Counted from the first letter of the stretch, positions 15,614 through 24,573 are shown. The stretch: DNA of 64,000 nucleotides from Streptomyces sp. SirexAA-E (GCF_000177195.2 NC_015953.1:5766001-5830000), one strand, 5' to 3'. Program-made: numbers and translations. Notes: generated by a model from the letters alone, not told the origin.

Positions 15614-17006
15614 CACTCAGGTGGCCGAGCTGTGCCGTCTGACGGTACGAGCCCCAGCCAAGAGCATCGACCTCGCCGTGCCCGCCGACGTCCCCGTGGC
15701 GGACCTGCTGCCGGCGGTGCTCGGATACGCCGGCGACAACCTCGAGGAAGCCGGTATCGACCACGGCGGCTGGGTACTCCAGCGGCTCGGCGGCGAACCG
15801 CTGGACGAGGAACGCACCCTCGACTCCTACGGCCTGCGCGACGGTGACACCCTCTACCTCAGACCGCGCACCGAGGCCCTGCCCGAGGTGCACCTCGACG
15901 ATCTGGTCGACGGCATATCCACCACGATGCGGGACCACCCCTTCGGCTGGACCCCCAAGGTCAGCCGGTGGGTGCTGCTCGGCATCGCGGTCGCGGTGCT
16001 CATCGGCGGCATGGTGGTGCTCGCGTGGCCCGGCGGCTCGGCGCCGTCCCGGGCCGTGTTCGCCACCGCGACCGGCCTGCTCCTGCTCGCCGGCGCGGGT
16101 GCGGCGAGCCGGGCGGTCGGGGACGCCGGAGCCGGAGCCGCGCTGGGCTTCATGGTGGGGCCCTACCTGGCGCTGGCCGGCTGGCTGCTGCCGGGCGGCG
16201 CGCTCAGCGGACCGCACGCGTACGAGACGCTGGGCGCGCGGCTGCTCGCCGCCGGCGCGGCGGCGGCCGGCGGGGCTGTGCTCGCGCTCGCCGTCGTGGC
16301 AGCGTTCGCCGCGCTCTTCCTGGGCGTCGCCGTCGTCTCGGTGTTCGCGGCGCTGGCCGCCGTCCTGCTCATCACGACGGACCTGGCACCCGTGCACGCC
16401 GCCGGGATCCTCGCCGTACTGGCCGTCGTCCTGGGCGCCTTCGTGCCCTCGCTGGCGTTCCGGATGTCCGGGATGCGCATGCCCCCTCTGCCGACCAACG
16501 CCCAGCAGCTGCAGGAGGGCATCGAGCCCCACGCCACGTCCGTGGTCGCGGCCCGCGCCATCCTTGCCGACGGTTGGATGACCTCGCTGTACGGGGCGGT
16601 GGGCGTGGTCGGCGCCGGATGCCTCGTCACCCTGGCCCGCGAGCGCGAACTGGCCGAGATCATCATGACGGTGGCGTTGTCCCTGCTGCTCATCCTGCAC
16701 GCGCGGGGACTGGGCAACATCTGGCAGCGCATGTCGCTGGTGGTCCCGGGCGTGGCGGGGCTGCTCCTGCTGGTGCTGGTCGCCGCCCCGGCCGCCTCGC
16801 CCGGCTACCGGCTGGTGACGGCCGCGGGCCTGCTCGCGGCCACGGCGGCGCTCGCCATCGCCGCCTGGACCGTCCCCGGACGCCGGCTCGTGCCGTACTG
16901 GGGCCGCGCGGGGGAACTGCTGCACTCGGCCCTGGCGGTCAGTGTGCTGCCGCTCGCCCTGTGGGTGCTCGGTGTGTACAGCACTCTGCGGTCCATCAAC
17001 GGCTGA
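15606..17006 (+). CDS. eccD: Type VII secretion integral membrane protein EccD
   Basis: In the 466-residue product, residues 1 to about 88 form a ubiquitin-like (YukD-type) domain: LCRLTVRAPAKSIDLAVPAD and LDSYGLRDGDTLYLRP. About eleven hydrophobic helices follow from residue 118 to the end (WVLLGIAVAVLIGGMVVLAW is the first). EccD forms the membrane channel vestibule of the ESX complex, usually as a dimer contacting EccB and EccC. ATG 15606 is the only start that keeps the whole ubiquitin-like strand 1. eccB follows after 21 bases, in the same operon. Confidence 0.95.
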   Translation: MTDTQVAELCRLTVRAPAKSIDLAVPADVPVADLLPAVLGYAGDNLEEAGIDHGGWVLQRLGGEPLDEERTLDSYGLRDGDTLYLRPRTEALPEVHLDDLVDGISTTMRDHPFGWTPKVSRWVLLGIAVAVLIGGMVVLAWPGGSAPSRAVFATATGLLLLAGAGAASRAVGDAGAGAALGFMVGPYLALAGWLLPGGALSGPHAYETLGARLLAAGAAAAGGAVLALAVVAAFAALFLGVAVVSVFAALAAVLLITTDLAPVHAAGILAVLAVVLGAFVPSLAFRMSGMRMPPLPTNAQQLQEGIEPHATSVVAARAILADGWMTSLYGAVGVVGAGCLVTLARERELAEIIMTVALSLLLILHARGLGNIWQRMSLVVPGVAGLLLLVLVAAPAASPGYRLVTAAGLLAATAALAIAAWTVPGRRLVPYWGRAGELLHSALAVSVLPLALWVLGVYSTLRSING

Positions 17007-17027
17007 CCGGAAGGGAGACACGCTGCC

Positions 17028-18476
17028 ATGCAGTCCAAACGCGACCAGGTACACGCCCACATGTTCGTCATGGGCCGGCTGACCTCGGGCATGCTGCGAG
17101 CGGATCCGGACGCCCCGGAGAGCCCCCAGGGCCGGACCAACCGGGGCGTGGTGATCGGCATCGTGATCGCCGTCCTGCTGTCGGCGGGGTCCTTCGTCCT
17201 CGGGCTGCTCAAACCCGGCACCAAGGACTCCTGGCGGGCGGCCGGGACCCTCGTCGTGAACAAGGACACCGGCTCCCGCTACCTCTACCTGGACGGGCGG
17301 CTGCGGCCGGTGCGCAACTACGCATCGGCACGGCTGCTCGCGGGCGCCGACATGAAGGCGGTGACCGTCGGCTCCGCCTCCCTGAAGGGGACGCCGCACG
17401 GGTCGCCCGTCGGCATCACCGGCGCCCCGGACGCGCTGCCCGGCAGCGGCGACCTGGACACCGGCCCCTGGCAGGTCTGTTCGGGCGGCGTGACGGGCTC
17501 GACCGGCACCGTCGTGGCCGTGGGCGCGCCGGCCGACGCCGCCGGGCTGCCCACCGGCCAGGGGATGCTGGTGACCGGACCGGACAAGACCGGCTACCTC
17601 GTGTGGCGGGGCAGCAAGCTCCGGCTCGACGAGGACAGCCGCGCCCGCGAGGCCCTCGGCTACGGCTCCACACCGAGGCTCCCCGTCTCGGCGGCCTTCC
17701 TGAACGCCCTCCCCTCGGGGCCCGACCTGCGCCCGCCGGACGTGCCGGGCAAGGGCCAGGACGGCCCGTCGCTGGGTGGCCGGGAGACCCGGATCGGCGA
17801 GGTCTTCCGGGTCACGGTGCCCGGTTCCGCCGACCGCTACTACTTGCTGCGCAAGGAGGGCCTGGCCCCCCTCACGGCGACCGGTGCCGCCCTGGTGCTC
17901 GGTGACCCGGAGACCCGCGAGAAGGTGTACCGGGACGGCGCGGCGAAGCTGACCACCCTGGGCGCGGACGTGCTGAGCAGCCATCTGGCCCCGGGCGCGG
18001 GCGAGACGGCCGAGGACCCCGACCTTCCCTCGGCGCCGCCGGAAGCGGTGGCCCTGGGCGAGGACCGTACCGTCTGCGTACGGATCGAGCCGGGCGAGCG
18101 CGGACCCCGGATCAGCGTGGCCCTGACCGGGACGAGCGCCCTGGGCCCGGTCTCCCAGGCCCCGCCCGAGGGGCTCACCCCCGCCTGCATGCCGGTCGGC
18201 ACGATCACCGTACGGCCGGGCGGCGGGTCCCTGGTGCGCGCGCTCGGGGCGAGTGGGAGCAAGGTGGGCACCACCGTCTACCTGGTGACGGACACCGGGA
18301 TGAAGTACCGGGTGGGGACGGCCGACGCGCTCGGCGCGCTCGGCTACACGCAGGACCAGGCGCGCGGACTGCCGGCGCCGCTGCTGGCGATGCTTCCGAC
18401 GGGGCCGGACCTGACGAAGGAGGCCGCGGCCGTGGGCCGGAGCGCCAACACGACTCCGCGCTGCGAGCCGAAGTGA
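17028..18476 (+). CDS. eccB: Type VII secretion protein EccB
   Basis: The 482-residue product starts MQSKRDQVHAHMFVMGRLTS, the typical EccB N-terminal cytoplasmic helix. One transmembrane helix follows (about 41-62, GVVIGIVIAVLLSAGSFVLG), then a long extracytoplasmic repeat domain with VCSGG, VCVRIEPG and CMPVGT cysteines that can form disulfides. EccB is the periplasm-facing component of the core complex that contacts mycosin. AAGGGAG precedes ATG 17028. It ends the eccD-eccB operon; a 386-bp gap with its own promoter follows. Confidence 0.95.
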   Translation: MQSKRDQVHAHMFVMGRLTSGMLRADPDAPESPQGRTNRGVVIGIVIAVLLSAGSFVLGLLKPGTKDSWRAAGTLVVNKDTGSRYLYLDGRLRPVRNYASARLLAGADMKAVTVGSASLKGTPHGSPVGITGAPDALPGSGDLDTGPWQVCSGGVTGSTGTVVAVGAPADAAGLPTGQGMLVTGPDKTGYLVWRGSKLRLDEDSRAREALGYGSTPRLPVSAAFLNALPSGPDLRPPDVPGKGQDGPSLGGRETRIGEVFRVTVPGSADRYYLLRKEGLAPLTATGAALVLGDPETREKVYRDGAAKLTTLGADVLSSHLAPGAGETAEDPDLPSAPPEAVALGEDRTVCVRIEPGERGPRISVALTGTSALGPVSQAPPEGLTPACMPVGTITVRPGGGSLVRALGASGSKVGTTVYLVTDTGMKYRVGTADALGALGYTQDQARGLPAPLLAMLPTGPDLTKEAAAVGRSANTTPRCEPK

Positions 18477-18557
18477 CGCGCGACGGCGGACAAGCCGAGC
18501 GGTGACGCCGGAAGGACCGGAAGGACCCACCACGGCGGGAAGGAAGGTGAACATCGT

Positions 18558-18585
18558 GTGACACGAGTGAAAGTGGTCGTGTCAC
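18558..18585. promoter_or_regulatory. Inverted repeat, operator or terminator
   Basis: Perfect nine-base arms GTGACACGA and TCGTGTCAC are separated by ten bases. It is 82 bases after eccB and about 140 before the promoter candidate. The arms are not GC-rich enough to be a typical terminator here, so an operator is as likely. Confidence 0.45.
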
Positions 18586-18724
18586 CGCAACGGGACGCGA
18601 CGATCAAGCGTCCTAGAACGGGAAGTGCACGGGCTCGGCTGACGGGCAGGGCGGATTTCCGCCCTGGATCCCGCCGCGGAAGGCCTGAAACACCCGGTCG
18701 GAGCCGAGAAGGTGACTCAAGCCA

Positions 18725-18754
18725 TTGAATCGTCAACTCCTTTCTCTTTAGGCT
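18725..18754 (+). promoter_or_regulatory. Probable promoter of the WXG100 operon
   Basis: TTGAAT (18725-18730), an 18-base spacer and TAGGCT (18749-18754) lie in an unusually AT-rich stretch. They would give a 5' leader of about 100 bases before the first WXG100 gene. Confidence 0.5.
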
Positions 18755-18862
18755 CCATTCGTCCGAACCAACCGGACGCCGGTCCTCCGGCCGCGTCCGG
18801 CCACGCACCGCGCTGCCCGGGTCCCACGACCGGCGGCGCGACATTCCAGGAGGCACAGGAAC

Positions 18863-19219
18863 ATGGCGGGTACAGGCGCACAGCAGTCACTGGCATCGGC
18901 GACACAGAACGGTGTCACGGCCCTGGAGATGGCGTTCTCCGGCGTCCAGAACAGCCGTCAGGACGTCGAGAACATGAAGCACAACCTGTCCTCCGGCTAC
19001 GCCGGTAGCGACGGTGGCGCCTTCCAGAAGCTGCTCGACCGATGGGACGCGCAGGCGGAGATCATCTCCGGCAACCTCCGCGACATGATCACCACGCTGG
19101 AGGAGACGATGCGCGCGCAGGGCATCCAGCAGTCCACGGCCAACGAATCCATCCAGCAGGCGTACAACCGCTCCGAGGAGATCTTCAACGCGCTGGCGGG
19201 CTCCACCGCCGGCCGCTGA
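18863..19219 (+). CDS. WXG100-family small secreted protein (first of pair)
   Basis: The 118-residue all-helical product has a helix-turn-helix hairpin. At the turn where WXG is expected it reads SGYAGSDGGAFQKLLDRWD, so the Trp is replaced by Tyr (YAG). After the second helix it has YNRSE, matching the YxxxD/E type VII export signal. Such proteins form heterodimers with a partner and are exported by EccC; the next gene is the obvious partner. AGGAGG upstream supports ATG 18863. It corresponds in position and type to the EsxA/EsxB pair of Streptomyces. Confidence 0.88.
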   Translation: MAGTGAQQSLASATQNGVTALEMAFSGVQNSRQDVENMKHNLSSGYAGSDGGAFQKLLDRWDAQAEIISGNLRDMITTLEETMRAQGIQQSTANESIQQAYNRSEEIFNALAGSTAGR

Positions 19220-19312
19220 CGACCCGAGCCGCCCTGACGGCGCCGACCGGCGCCCGGGCACGGCACGACACCCCTTCCCTCCTGAAGTACCTGCCGCGAG
19301 ACGAGGACGACC

Positions 19313-19642
19313 ATGACCCCCCCGCTTGACTTCACCGACGGCCAGATCTACGTCGACTACTCCCACATGCAGAACGCCGCCGACGACATGGTCCAGCAGA
19401 CCAAGGCGATCGACAGCATCCTCACCAACCTGGAAGCGGAGCTCCAGGAGCTCCAGAAGACCTGGGAAGGTGACGACAAGGCGGTGTACGCCGAGAAGCA
19501 GGCGTCCTGGAACCACGCCGTCGAGGAGATGAAGCGCATCCTCGCCGAGAACTCGGCCCTGCTGAACGACGTCTCCGACAGCTACCAGTACAGCGAGAAG
19601 TCGCTGACGTCGCTGTGGGAGAGCGTGCGCATCGGCGGCTGA
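19313..19642 (+). CDS. WXG100-family small secreted protein (second of pair)
   Basis: The 109-residue helical hairpin has a true WXG motif (KTWEGDDKAVYAEKQASW) and the C-terminal export signal YQYSE (YxxxE). ATG 19313 follows GAGGACGACC. It lies 93 bases after the first pair member and before a hairpin at 19671. It is probably co-exported as a heterodimer with the preceding protein. Confidence 0.92.
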   Translation: MTPPLDFTDGQIYVDYSHMQNAADDMVQQTKAIDSILTNLEAELQELQKTWEGDDKAVYAEKQASWNHAVEEMKRILAENSALLNDVSDSYQYSEKSLTSLWESVRIGG

Positions 19643-19670
19643 CCCGGGGCGACACGCCCTTGGCTCTCTT

Positions 19671-19711
19671 CGGGCGGCCGTCCGCGTGTGTGTCACGCGA
19701 GCGGCCGCCCG
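19671..19711 (+). terminator. Hairpin terminator after the WXG100 pair
   Basis: Eighteen-base arms (19671-19688, 19694-19711) with two mismatches and a TGTGT loop begin 28 bases after the stop. It probably limits transcription into the downstream genes, giving high esx and lower accessory expression. Confidence 0.75.
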
Positions 19712-19824
19712 CTGCCGTGAGGGCGGCGTCGTCGTCGCTCGCGTCCCCGTGAACCGTCGGCACCGGGCACGTGTGTTGCACCCCTCGCAGCCGACGGCCC
19801 CGTAGAAGACAGGAGAAGTGCGTC

Positions 19825-20331
19825 ATGGCGGAAGAATCGCCCACGGTCAATCTCAACAAGGAATGGCTGCAGAGCTTTCTCGACGACGACGTCGTCCCGT
19901 TCCTCGCCGCGGTCAAGAAGATCAGGGAGAACGGGGACTCGCCGGACAAGGTGCTCGTACCCGGGATGCCCACGCTGCAGGGCGGGGAGGACGGGGCGAA
20001 GACGGCACCCGGCTTCCTCGACGGGCAGAAGGTGCCGCTCGCGATCGGCCTGATGGCGAGTGACGCGGAGGGGCGGACCAACGGCGGCTACCTGGTCAAG
20101 AGCCTGAACGGGATGGTCGATCAACTCGACGAGATCCTCAAGCTCCAGGTCGAGCTCTTCGAGGAGATCGAGGACAACCTCGAGGACACCATCGAGAAGA
20201 TGTTCAAGACCCAGGACGACAACTTGGAGAAGATCGACGGGAAGAAGCTCGTCGACTTCTTCGAAGGCGTGGACGAGGTGCTCTCCGAGAGCGGCGGCGG
20301 CTCGAACAGCAAGAACGATGACGACGACTGA
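19825..20331 (+). CDS. Type VII secretion system-associated acidic protein
   Basis: ATG 19825 follows AGGAGAAG. The 168-residue product has no signal peptide or membrane helix. It starts MAEESPTVNLNKEWLQSFLD, has a GYLVKSLNGMVDQLDEIL helix, a long acidic amphipathic helix (about 105-150) and a Ser/Gly/Asp tail. Proteins of this size and pattern recur beside Streptomyces type VII loci and are named only by that association. The helical, acidic character fits a WXG100-like partner or chaperone. Exact role unknown. Confidence 0.75.
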   Translation: MAEESPTVNLNKEWLQSFLDDDVVPFLAAVKKIRENGDSPDKVLVPGMPTLQGGEDGAKTAPGFLDGQKVPLAIGLMASDAEGRTNGGYLVKSLNGMVDQLDEILKLQVELFEEIEDNLEDTIEKMFKTQDDNLEKIDGKKLVDFFEGVDEVLSESGGGSNSKNDDDD

Positions 20332-20450
20332 GCCGGCACCGCTGTCGGCCCGCCCCGGCCGGCGCCCTCCCGCCCGTCCCCGCACGACTCCGTAGACGGT
20401 ACCCCTGCCGCCCGCTCCCCCTTCCGCCCTGACCGAAAAGGCTTCCTGGC

Positions 20451-23400
20451 ATGGCGCTCGACTCCAGCAAGATCACCGACGACCTCACCGGTACCAACGA
20501 CAAGTGGTCCGAGGCCGTCAACTTCTTCACGGGATACAAGGCGCCGGACAGGAGCGAACTGTTCGACGCCCTTGTCGGCAACGAGGGGATCCCGCTGATG
20601 AAGGTGGAGATCTCCGACGTGGGCTATGTCGACTACGTCGACACGGAAGACCTGAACTGGCTCTACGAGAACGCCGGTTCCGACATCTCGAACACCGACT
20701 TCGTCATCCCCTTCTACCACTCGAAGGGTGAGGGGGCGGGCTCCGACGTGTCGATGTACAAAGCGCGCATCACGCTGCTCGGCAGCAAGGGCGACGGCAG
20801 GGTGCCGAGCCAGGGGTACCAGGAGGGCGGGAAGTTCTCCAGCAGCATCGACGGTCACCTGGGGATGGACGGCAAGCCCACCTGGGACACCACGCCCACC
20901 GCCCGGTACGCCTACGGCACGGGACTGGCCCTGGAGGAGCTCCTCAACAACGAGAAGGAGGGCACCCACGGTTTCAGCTGGAACGGCCTGCCCGTGGACG
21001 ACGCCAATTCCGTCACGCTCGGCAACTTCGACGTGGTGGCCGGTGCCTTCGACCGGGTCGCCCAGTTCTTCATCAACCAGCAGAAGCTGGTGGAGGAGTG
21101 GCAGAGCAGGGTCGGCACGGAGAAGAACGAGGCATGGCGTGGGAAGGCCGCAGGTGTCTTCTGGGACCTCGTCAACAAGATCAACAAGCAGTACACCGAC
21201 TACGCGGAGGACATGAGCTCGGGTAAGGGCTACTCGAAACAGGGCAACGAGATCCGGCAGGCGAAGAAGGACTTCAGGGCCGCCGTCTCGGATCTCCACA
21301 GCGCCTGGGCGAAATGGGAGTGGCAGTACGGCAATCCGCTGACCGTGCTCCACAAGCTGCTGTCCGCGGTGATGGAGTACGTGTGGGACCACAACATCAC
21401 GAAGATCACCTACGAGATCGAGACCTACCCGACGGGTAACGGGGGCTACAGCTCCTCCACGAACTACATCTCGGAGAGCGGCTTCAGCAACAAGGCCGCC
21501 ATCGACAAGATCACGGGTACGGGCGAGACGGGGCTGAGCGTCGACGCCCAGGAGTTCGGCGAGCTCAAGGAACTCAGTACCTGGGAGCACATCGGCAACA
21601 AGGCTCTCCTGATGTGGCAGCAGACCGTCGAGGACCAGCTCGACGCGGCCGCGGTGACGGCCATGACGAAGGTGCGGGACAGCTGGAGCAACAGCACTTT
21701 CGATCTGGGATCCGTGAAGTCCCGGGGCACCAGCGGAACCCTCGAGTCGGATTACAAGGAGGACAAGGCCGAGGTCGCCGAGGAGGAGGCGAAGAAGAAG
21801 GAGGACGACGCCGCCGCGGCCGCGGCTGCCGCTGCCAAGAAGCAGGAAGACTTCATCCAGTGGCAGAAGGACCAGGCTGCCAAGGCGGAGGCGGCGGCCG
21901 CGGCGGCCAAGGCCGAGCAGGAGGAGAAGGAGCGCAAGGCCAAGGCGGAGCAGGAGGAGAAGGAGCGCAAGGCCAAGGAGGAGCAGGAGGAGAAGGAGGC
22001 GGCGGCCGAGGCCAAGGCGGCGGCCAAGGAGGCCGAGGCGGAGGCCAAGGCCGAGGAGGCGAAGAAGGAGCAGGAGGCCAAGGAGGCGGCGGCCAAGGCC
22101 GAGCAGGAGCAGAAGGAGAAGGAGGCCGAGCAGAAGGCGGCCGAGCAGGAGGCGAAGCAGGAGGCCAAGGAGGCCGAGGCCAAGGCCGAGCAGGAGGCCA
22201 AGGAGAAGGAGGCCGAGCAGAAGCAGGCCGAACAGGAGGCCAAGCAGGAAGCCAAACAGGCCGAGCAGGAGGCCAAGCAGGAACAGCTCCGCAAGGAGCA
22301 GGAGGCCAAGCAGGCTGAGGCCCAGGCCCGTGCAGAGAACATGCAGATGATGCAGATGACCCAGGCCAGGACCCAGCAGGAGGAGGCGAAGAAGGAGCAG
22401 GAGGCCAAGGAGGCGGCGGCCAAGGCCGAGCAGGAGCAGAAGGAGAAGGAGGCCGAGCAGAAGGCGGCCGAGCAGGAGGCGAAGCAGGAGGCCAAGGAGG
22501 CCGAGGCCAAGGCCGAGCAGGAGGCCAAGGAGAAGGAGGCCGAGCAGAAGCAGGCCGAACAGGAGGCCAAGCAGGACCGCATCCGTACCGAGCAGGAAGA
22601 GCGCCAGGAGCAGCAGCAGGCCGAGCAGGAGAAGAAGCAGGCCGAGGCCGAGGCCAAGGCGGAGGCCAAGCAGGCGGAGCAGGAGGCCAAGCAGGAGGCG
22701 AAGGAGCAGGAGGCCGAGCAGAAGGCGGCCGAGCAGCAGGCCAAGCAGGAACAGAAGCAGGCGGAGGCGGAGGCCAAGCAGGAAGAGGTCCGCCAGGAGC
22801 AGGAGAAGAAGCAGGCGGAGGCCGAGGCCAAGCAGGAGGAGATCCGCCAGGAGCAGGAGAAGAAGCAGGCCGAGGCGGAGGCCAAGCAGGAAGAGGTCCG
22901 CCAGGAGCAGGAGAAGAAGCAGGCGGAGGCCGAGGCCAAGTTCGACAGCTCCCGGCAGAGCCTCTTCGGCGGCGGTGACCTGCCCGACCTGTCCTCCACC
23001 ACCATCTCCGGCCCCGTCAACGACGGCGTGCTGGACATCCCCGGTGCCGGCGAGTCGCGCATCGACTCCAGCGGCCGGGTGGTCACCGACCTCCCGGACG
23101 GCTCCACCGTCACGATCGACCCCGCCACCCACTCCTCCACCGTGACCCGGCCCGACGGCTCCACCGTCTCCGGCCCGCTCAACACCGGCGATCTGCTGTC
23201 CCTCCCCGGCGGCGGCACCACGCACCTGGACTCCGGTGGCAACGTGGTCACGGAACTCCCGGACGGTTCCGTCCAGACGATCAACCCGGACACCGGCACC
23301 ACCACCGTCACCCGTCCGGACGGCACCACCGTCTCGGGCTACCTGGACGACTCCAGCCCGTCCCTCAGCTCCGGACACCTGAACAACGGCTCGCTCGACT

Positions 23401-24026
23401 ACACCCCGCCGTCCTACGACTACTCCTCCTACGAGGAGGAGCTGTTCGACGACCAGCCCTACGAATCGCCCCTGGCCGGCAGCGGGTCGTCCAGCGGGAC
23501 GAGCGCTCCCACGCACAACCGGCCGTTCCTGAACAGCGGGGCGTTCCCCGGCCCGACCAGCGGGGGCGACGTCGGCCTCGGCACGAGCGGCGACACGGGC
23601 ACGGGCACGGGCACGGGAACCGGCACCGGCACCGGCACGCCGATGGGCGGCGGTATGGGCGGCGGTATGGGTGGAGGCATGGGTGGCGGTATGGGCGGCG
23701 GCAAGGGCGGCCAGTCCGACTCCGGCGAACGTGTCCGCAACGTCATCGACGGCGAGGTGATCCCGAACCGCCGCCCACGGCCCGGCGCGGGCGCTCCCGT
23801 CAGGAACGGCCGGTACGCGGACGACGAGGTACGCGTGGCCACCGGCGCCCCGACCACCGGTGGCACGCCCTTCCTCCCGCCGATGGCGGGCGGCGGTGGC
23901 GCCGGTGCGCCCGGCCAGCAGACCCAGACCCAGAGCGGTGACCGCGCCCGGGACTCGTGGGTGCCGGAGGACGACGACGTATGGGGCACGGACGAGGGCG
24001 GCGCGCCGGCGGTGATCGGACGCTGA
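20451..24026 (+). CDS. AAWKG-family-like large coiled-coil protein, type VII accessory or substrate
   Basis: The 1191-residue product starts MALDSSKITDDLTGTNDKW. Residues 1 to about 440 are helical with a WXG-like turn EAWRGKAAGVF near residue 228, similar to the AAWKG family. Residues about 443-835 are almost only Ala, Glu, Lys and Gln, a charged coiled coil that could span about 55-60 nm if it were one continuous helix. It includes a 197-bp exact DNA duplication and three 18-residue repeats. Next come two beta-type repeats with LPDGS and TVTRPDGTTVSG. The tail is Gly/Thr then Gly/Met-rich. There is no Sec signal. I infer export by type VII or a structural role. Neighbours are all type VII accessory genes. 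Confidence 0.75.
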   Translation: MALDSSKITDDLTGTNDKWSEAVNFFTGYKAPDRSELFDALVGNEGIPLMKVEISDVGYVDYVDTEDLNWLYENAGSDISNTDFVIPFYHSKGEGAGSDVSMYKARITLLGSKGDGRVPSQGYQEGGKFSSSIDGHLGMDGKPTWDTTPTARYAYGTGLALEELLNNEKEGTHGFSWNGLPVDDANSVTLGNFDVVAGAFDRVAQFFINQQKLVEEWQSRVGTEKNEAWRGKAAGVFWDLVNKINKQYTDYAEDMSSGKGYSKQGNEIRQAKKDFRAAVSDLHSAWAKWEWQYGNPLTVLHKLLSAVMEYVWDHNITKITYEIETYPTGNGGYSSSTNYISESGFSNKAAIDKITGTGETGLSVDAQEFGELKELSTWEHIGNKALLMWQQTVEDQLDAAAVTAMTKVRDSWSNSTFDLGSVKSRGTSGTLESDYKEDKAEVAEEEAKKKEDDAAAAAAAAAKKQEDFIQWQKDQAAKAEAAAAAAKAEQEEKERKAKAEQEEKERKAKEEQEEKEAAAEAKAAAKEAEAEAKAEEAKKEQEAKEAAAKAEQEQKEKEAEQKAAEQEAKQEAKEAEAKAEQEAKEKEAEQKQAEQEAKQEAKQAEQEAKQEQLRKEQEAKQAEAQARAENMQMMQMTQARTQQEEAKKEQEAKEAAAKAEQEQKEKEAEQKAAEQEAKQEAKEAEAKAEQEAKEKEAEQKQAEQEAKQDRIRTEQEERQEQQQAEQEKKQAEAEAKAEAKQAEQEAKQEAKEQEAEQKAAEQQAKQEQKQAEAEAKQEEVRQEQEKKQAEAEAKQEEIRQEQEKKQAEAEAKQEEVRQEQEKKQAEAEAKFDSSRQSLFGGGDLPDLSSTTISGPVNDGVLDIPGAGESRIDSSGRVVTDLPDGSTVTIDPATHSSTVTRPDGSTVSGPLNTGDLLSLPGGGTTHLDSGGNVVTELPDGSVQTINPDTGTTTVTRPDGTTVSGYLDDSSPSLSSGHLNNGSLDYTPPSYDYSSYEEELFDDQPYESPLAGSGSSSGTSAPTHNRPFLNSGAFPGPTSGGDVGLGTSGDTGTGTGTGTGTGTGTPMGGGMGGGMGGGMGGGMGGGKGGQSDSGERVRNVIDGEVIPNRRPRPGAGAPVRNGRYADDEVRVATGAPTTGGTPFLPPMAGGGGAGAPGQQTQTQSGDRARDSWVPEDDDVWGTDEGGAPAVIGR
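22053..22576 (+). repeat. 197-bp exact direct repeat inside the coiled coil
   Basis: Positions 22053-22249 and 22380-22576 are identical base for base (offset 327 bp, 109 codons, in frame). Exact identity shows recent duplication or conversion and may allow length variation by recombination. Confidence 0.9.
22761..22922 (+). repeat. Three 54-bp repeats in the coiled coil
   Basis: Units start at 22761, 22815 and 22869. Each encodes 18 residues with the core KQEE(V/I)RQEQEKKQ; the middle copy has Ile for Val. Confidence 0.9.
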
Positions 24027-24138
24027 CCGTCACGGCGGCAGCCTCCGACGGGCCTTGAGCGCCCGGTGATCGAGGGGGAGTTCGCATCATGCACACGTGT
24101 ACGGCAGAATCCCGTACGAGCAGGTGAAAGGGTGACCG

Positions 24139-24573
24139 TTGAGCGAGTCGATGGAGAAGAAGCTGTCTCAGGCCATGGCCGAACTGACGGCCGTGCAGGA
24201 GGCGGTGGCGCAGGCCGAGAGTGAGCTCAGCCAGGCCTCGGCCACGATCCGGTCGCGGGATCGCGCGGTGGAGGTCACCGTGGGCCCGCAGGGCGAGTTG
24301 ACGGCGCTCAAGTTCCCGGACAACAGGCACCAGAACATGACGGGCCCTCAGCTCGCCGCCTCCGTACTGGAAGCCGTGCAGGAAGGCCGCGCGCAGATGG
24401 CTCGCAGAGTGATGGACGTCTTCGAGCCGCTGACCCGGACGAGCGGCGGCCCGACGGGCCTGCGGGGCGTGGACATCGACTGGGACCGGGCCTTCGGCTC
24501 GGCGCTCGACGGCACGGACGGCGGGAGGAGGCGTTCGGCGGCCCGCCTGCACGACGAGATCCACGAGGACTGA
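24139..24573 (+). CDS. YbaB/EbfC-family-like protein
   Basis: The 144-residue product starts at TTG 24139 (AAAGGG upstream); ATG 24151 is the alternative. After an N-terminal helix (LSQAMAELTAVQEAVAQAES) it has a beta-hairpin AVEVTVGPQGELTALKF and a C-terminal helix. This is the YbaB/EbfC nucleoid-protein fold that recurs beside ESX loci (EspL-like in mycobacteria). In type VII loci these proteins are thought to act as cytosolic stabilisers or chaperones, not DNA binders; which applies here is not shown. It lies 31 bases before the WXG100-like gene. Confidence 0.8.
   Translation: MSESMEKKLSQAMAELTAVQEAVAQAESELSQASATIRSRDRAVEVTVGPQGELTALKFPDNRHQNMTGPQLAASVLEAVQEGRAQMARRVMDVFEPLTRTSGGPTGLRGVDIDWDRAFGSALDGTDGGRRRSAARLHDEIHED

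Larger units (their letters stand above)
18477..18862. other. Intergenic region between eccB and the WXG100 genes
   Basis: The 386 bp hold no convincing gene; the short frames have no family features. It holds an inverted repeat (18558-18585), a promoter candidate (18725-18754) and the ribosome site AGGAGG at 18846-18851 for the first WXG100 gene. Confidence 0.6.

Noticed and set aside
18558..18585. A BldD binding site
   Set aside because: The TGAC and GTGA halves resemble it, but spacing and the central bases do not fit the consensus as I know it.
18477..18862. A bldB-like small gene between eccB and the WXG100 genes
   Set aside because: I looked because developmental genes can lie near this locus in Streptomyces; no frame here looks like a real protein.
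22053..22922. Repeats as a CRISPR array or mobile element
   Set aside because: The repeats are coding, in frame and lack unique spacers or terminal inverted repeats.
20121..23516. Leucine-rich antisense frame of 1,131 codons
   Set aside because: It is the reverse complement of the Ala/Glu/Lys/Gln coiled coil, whose GAG, AAG and CAG codons read as CTC, CTT and CTG.
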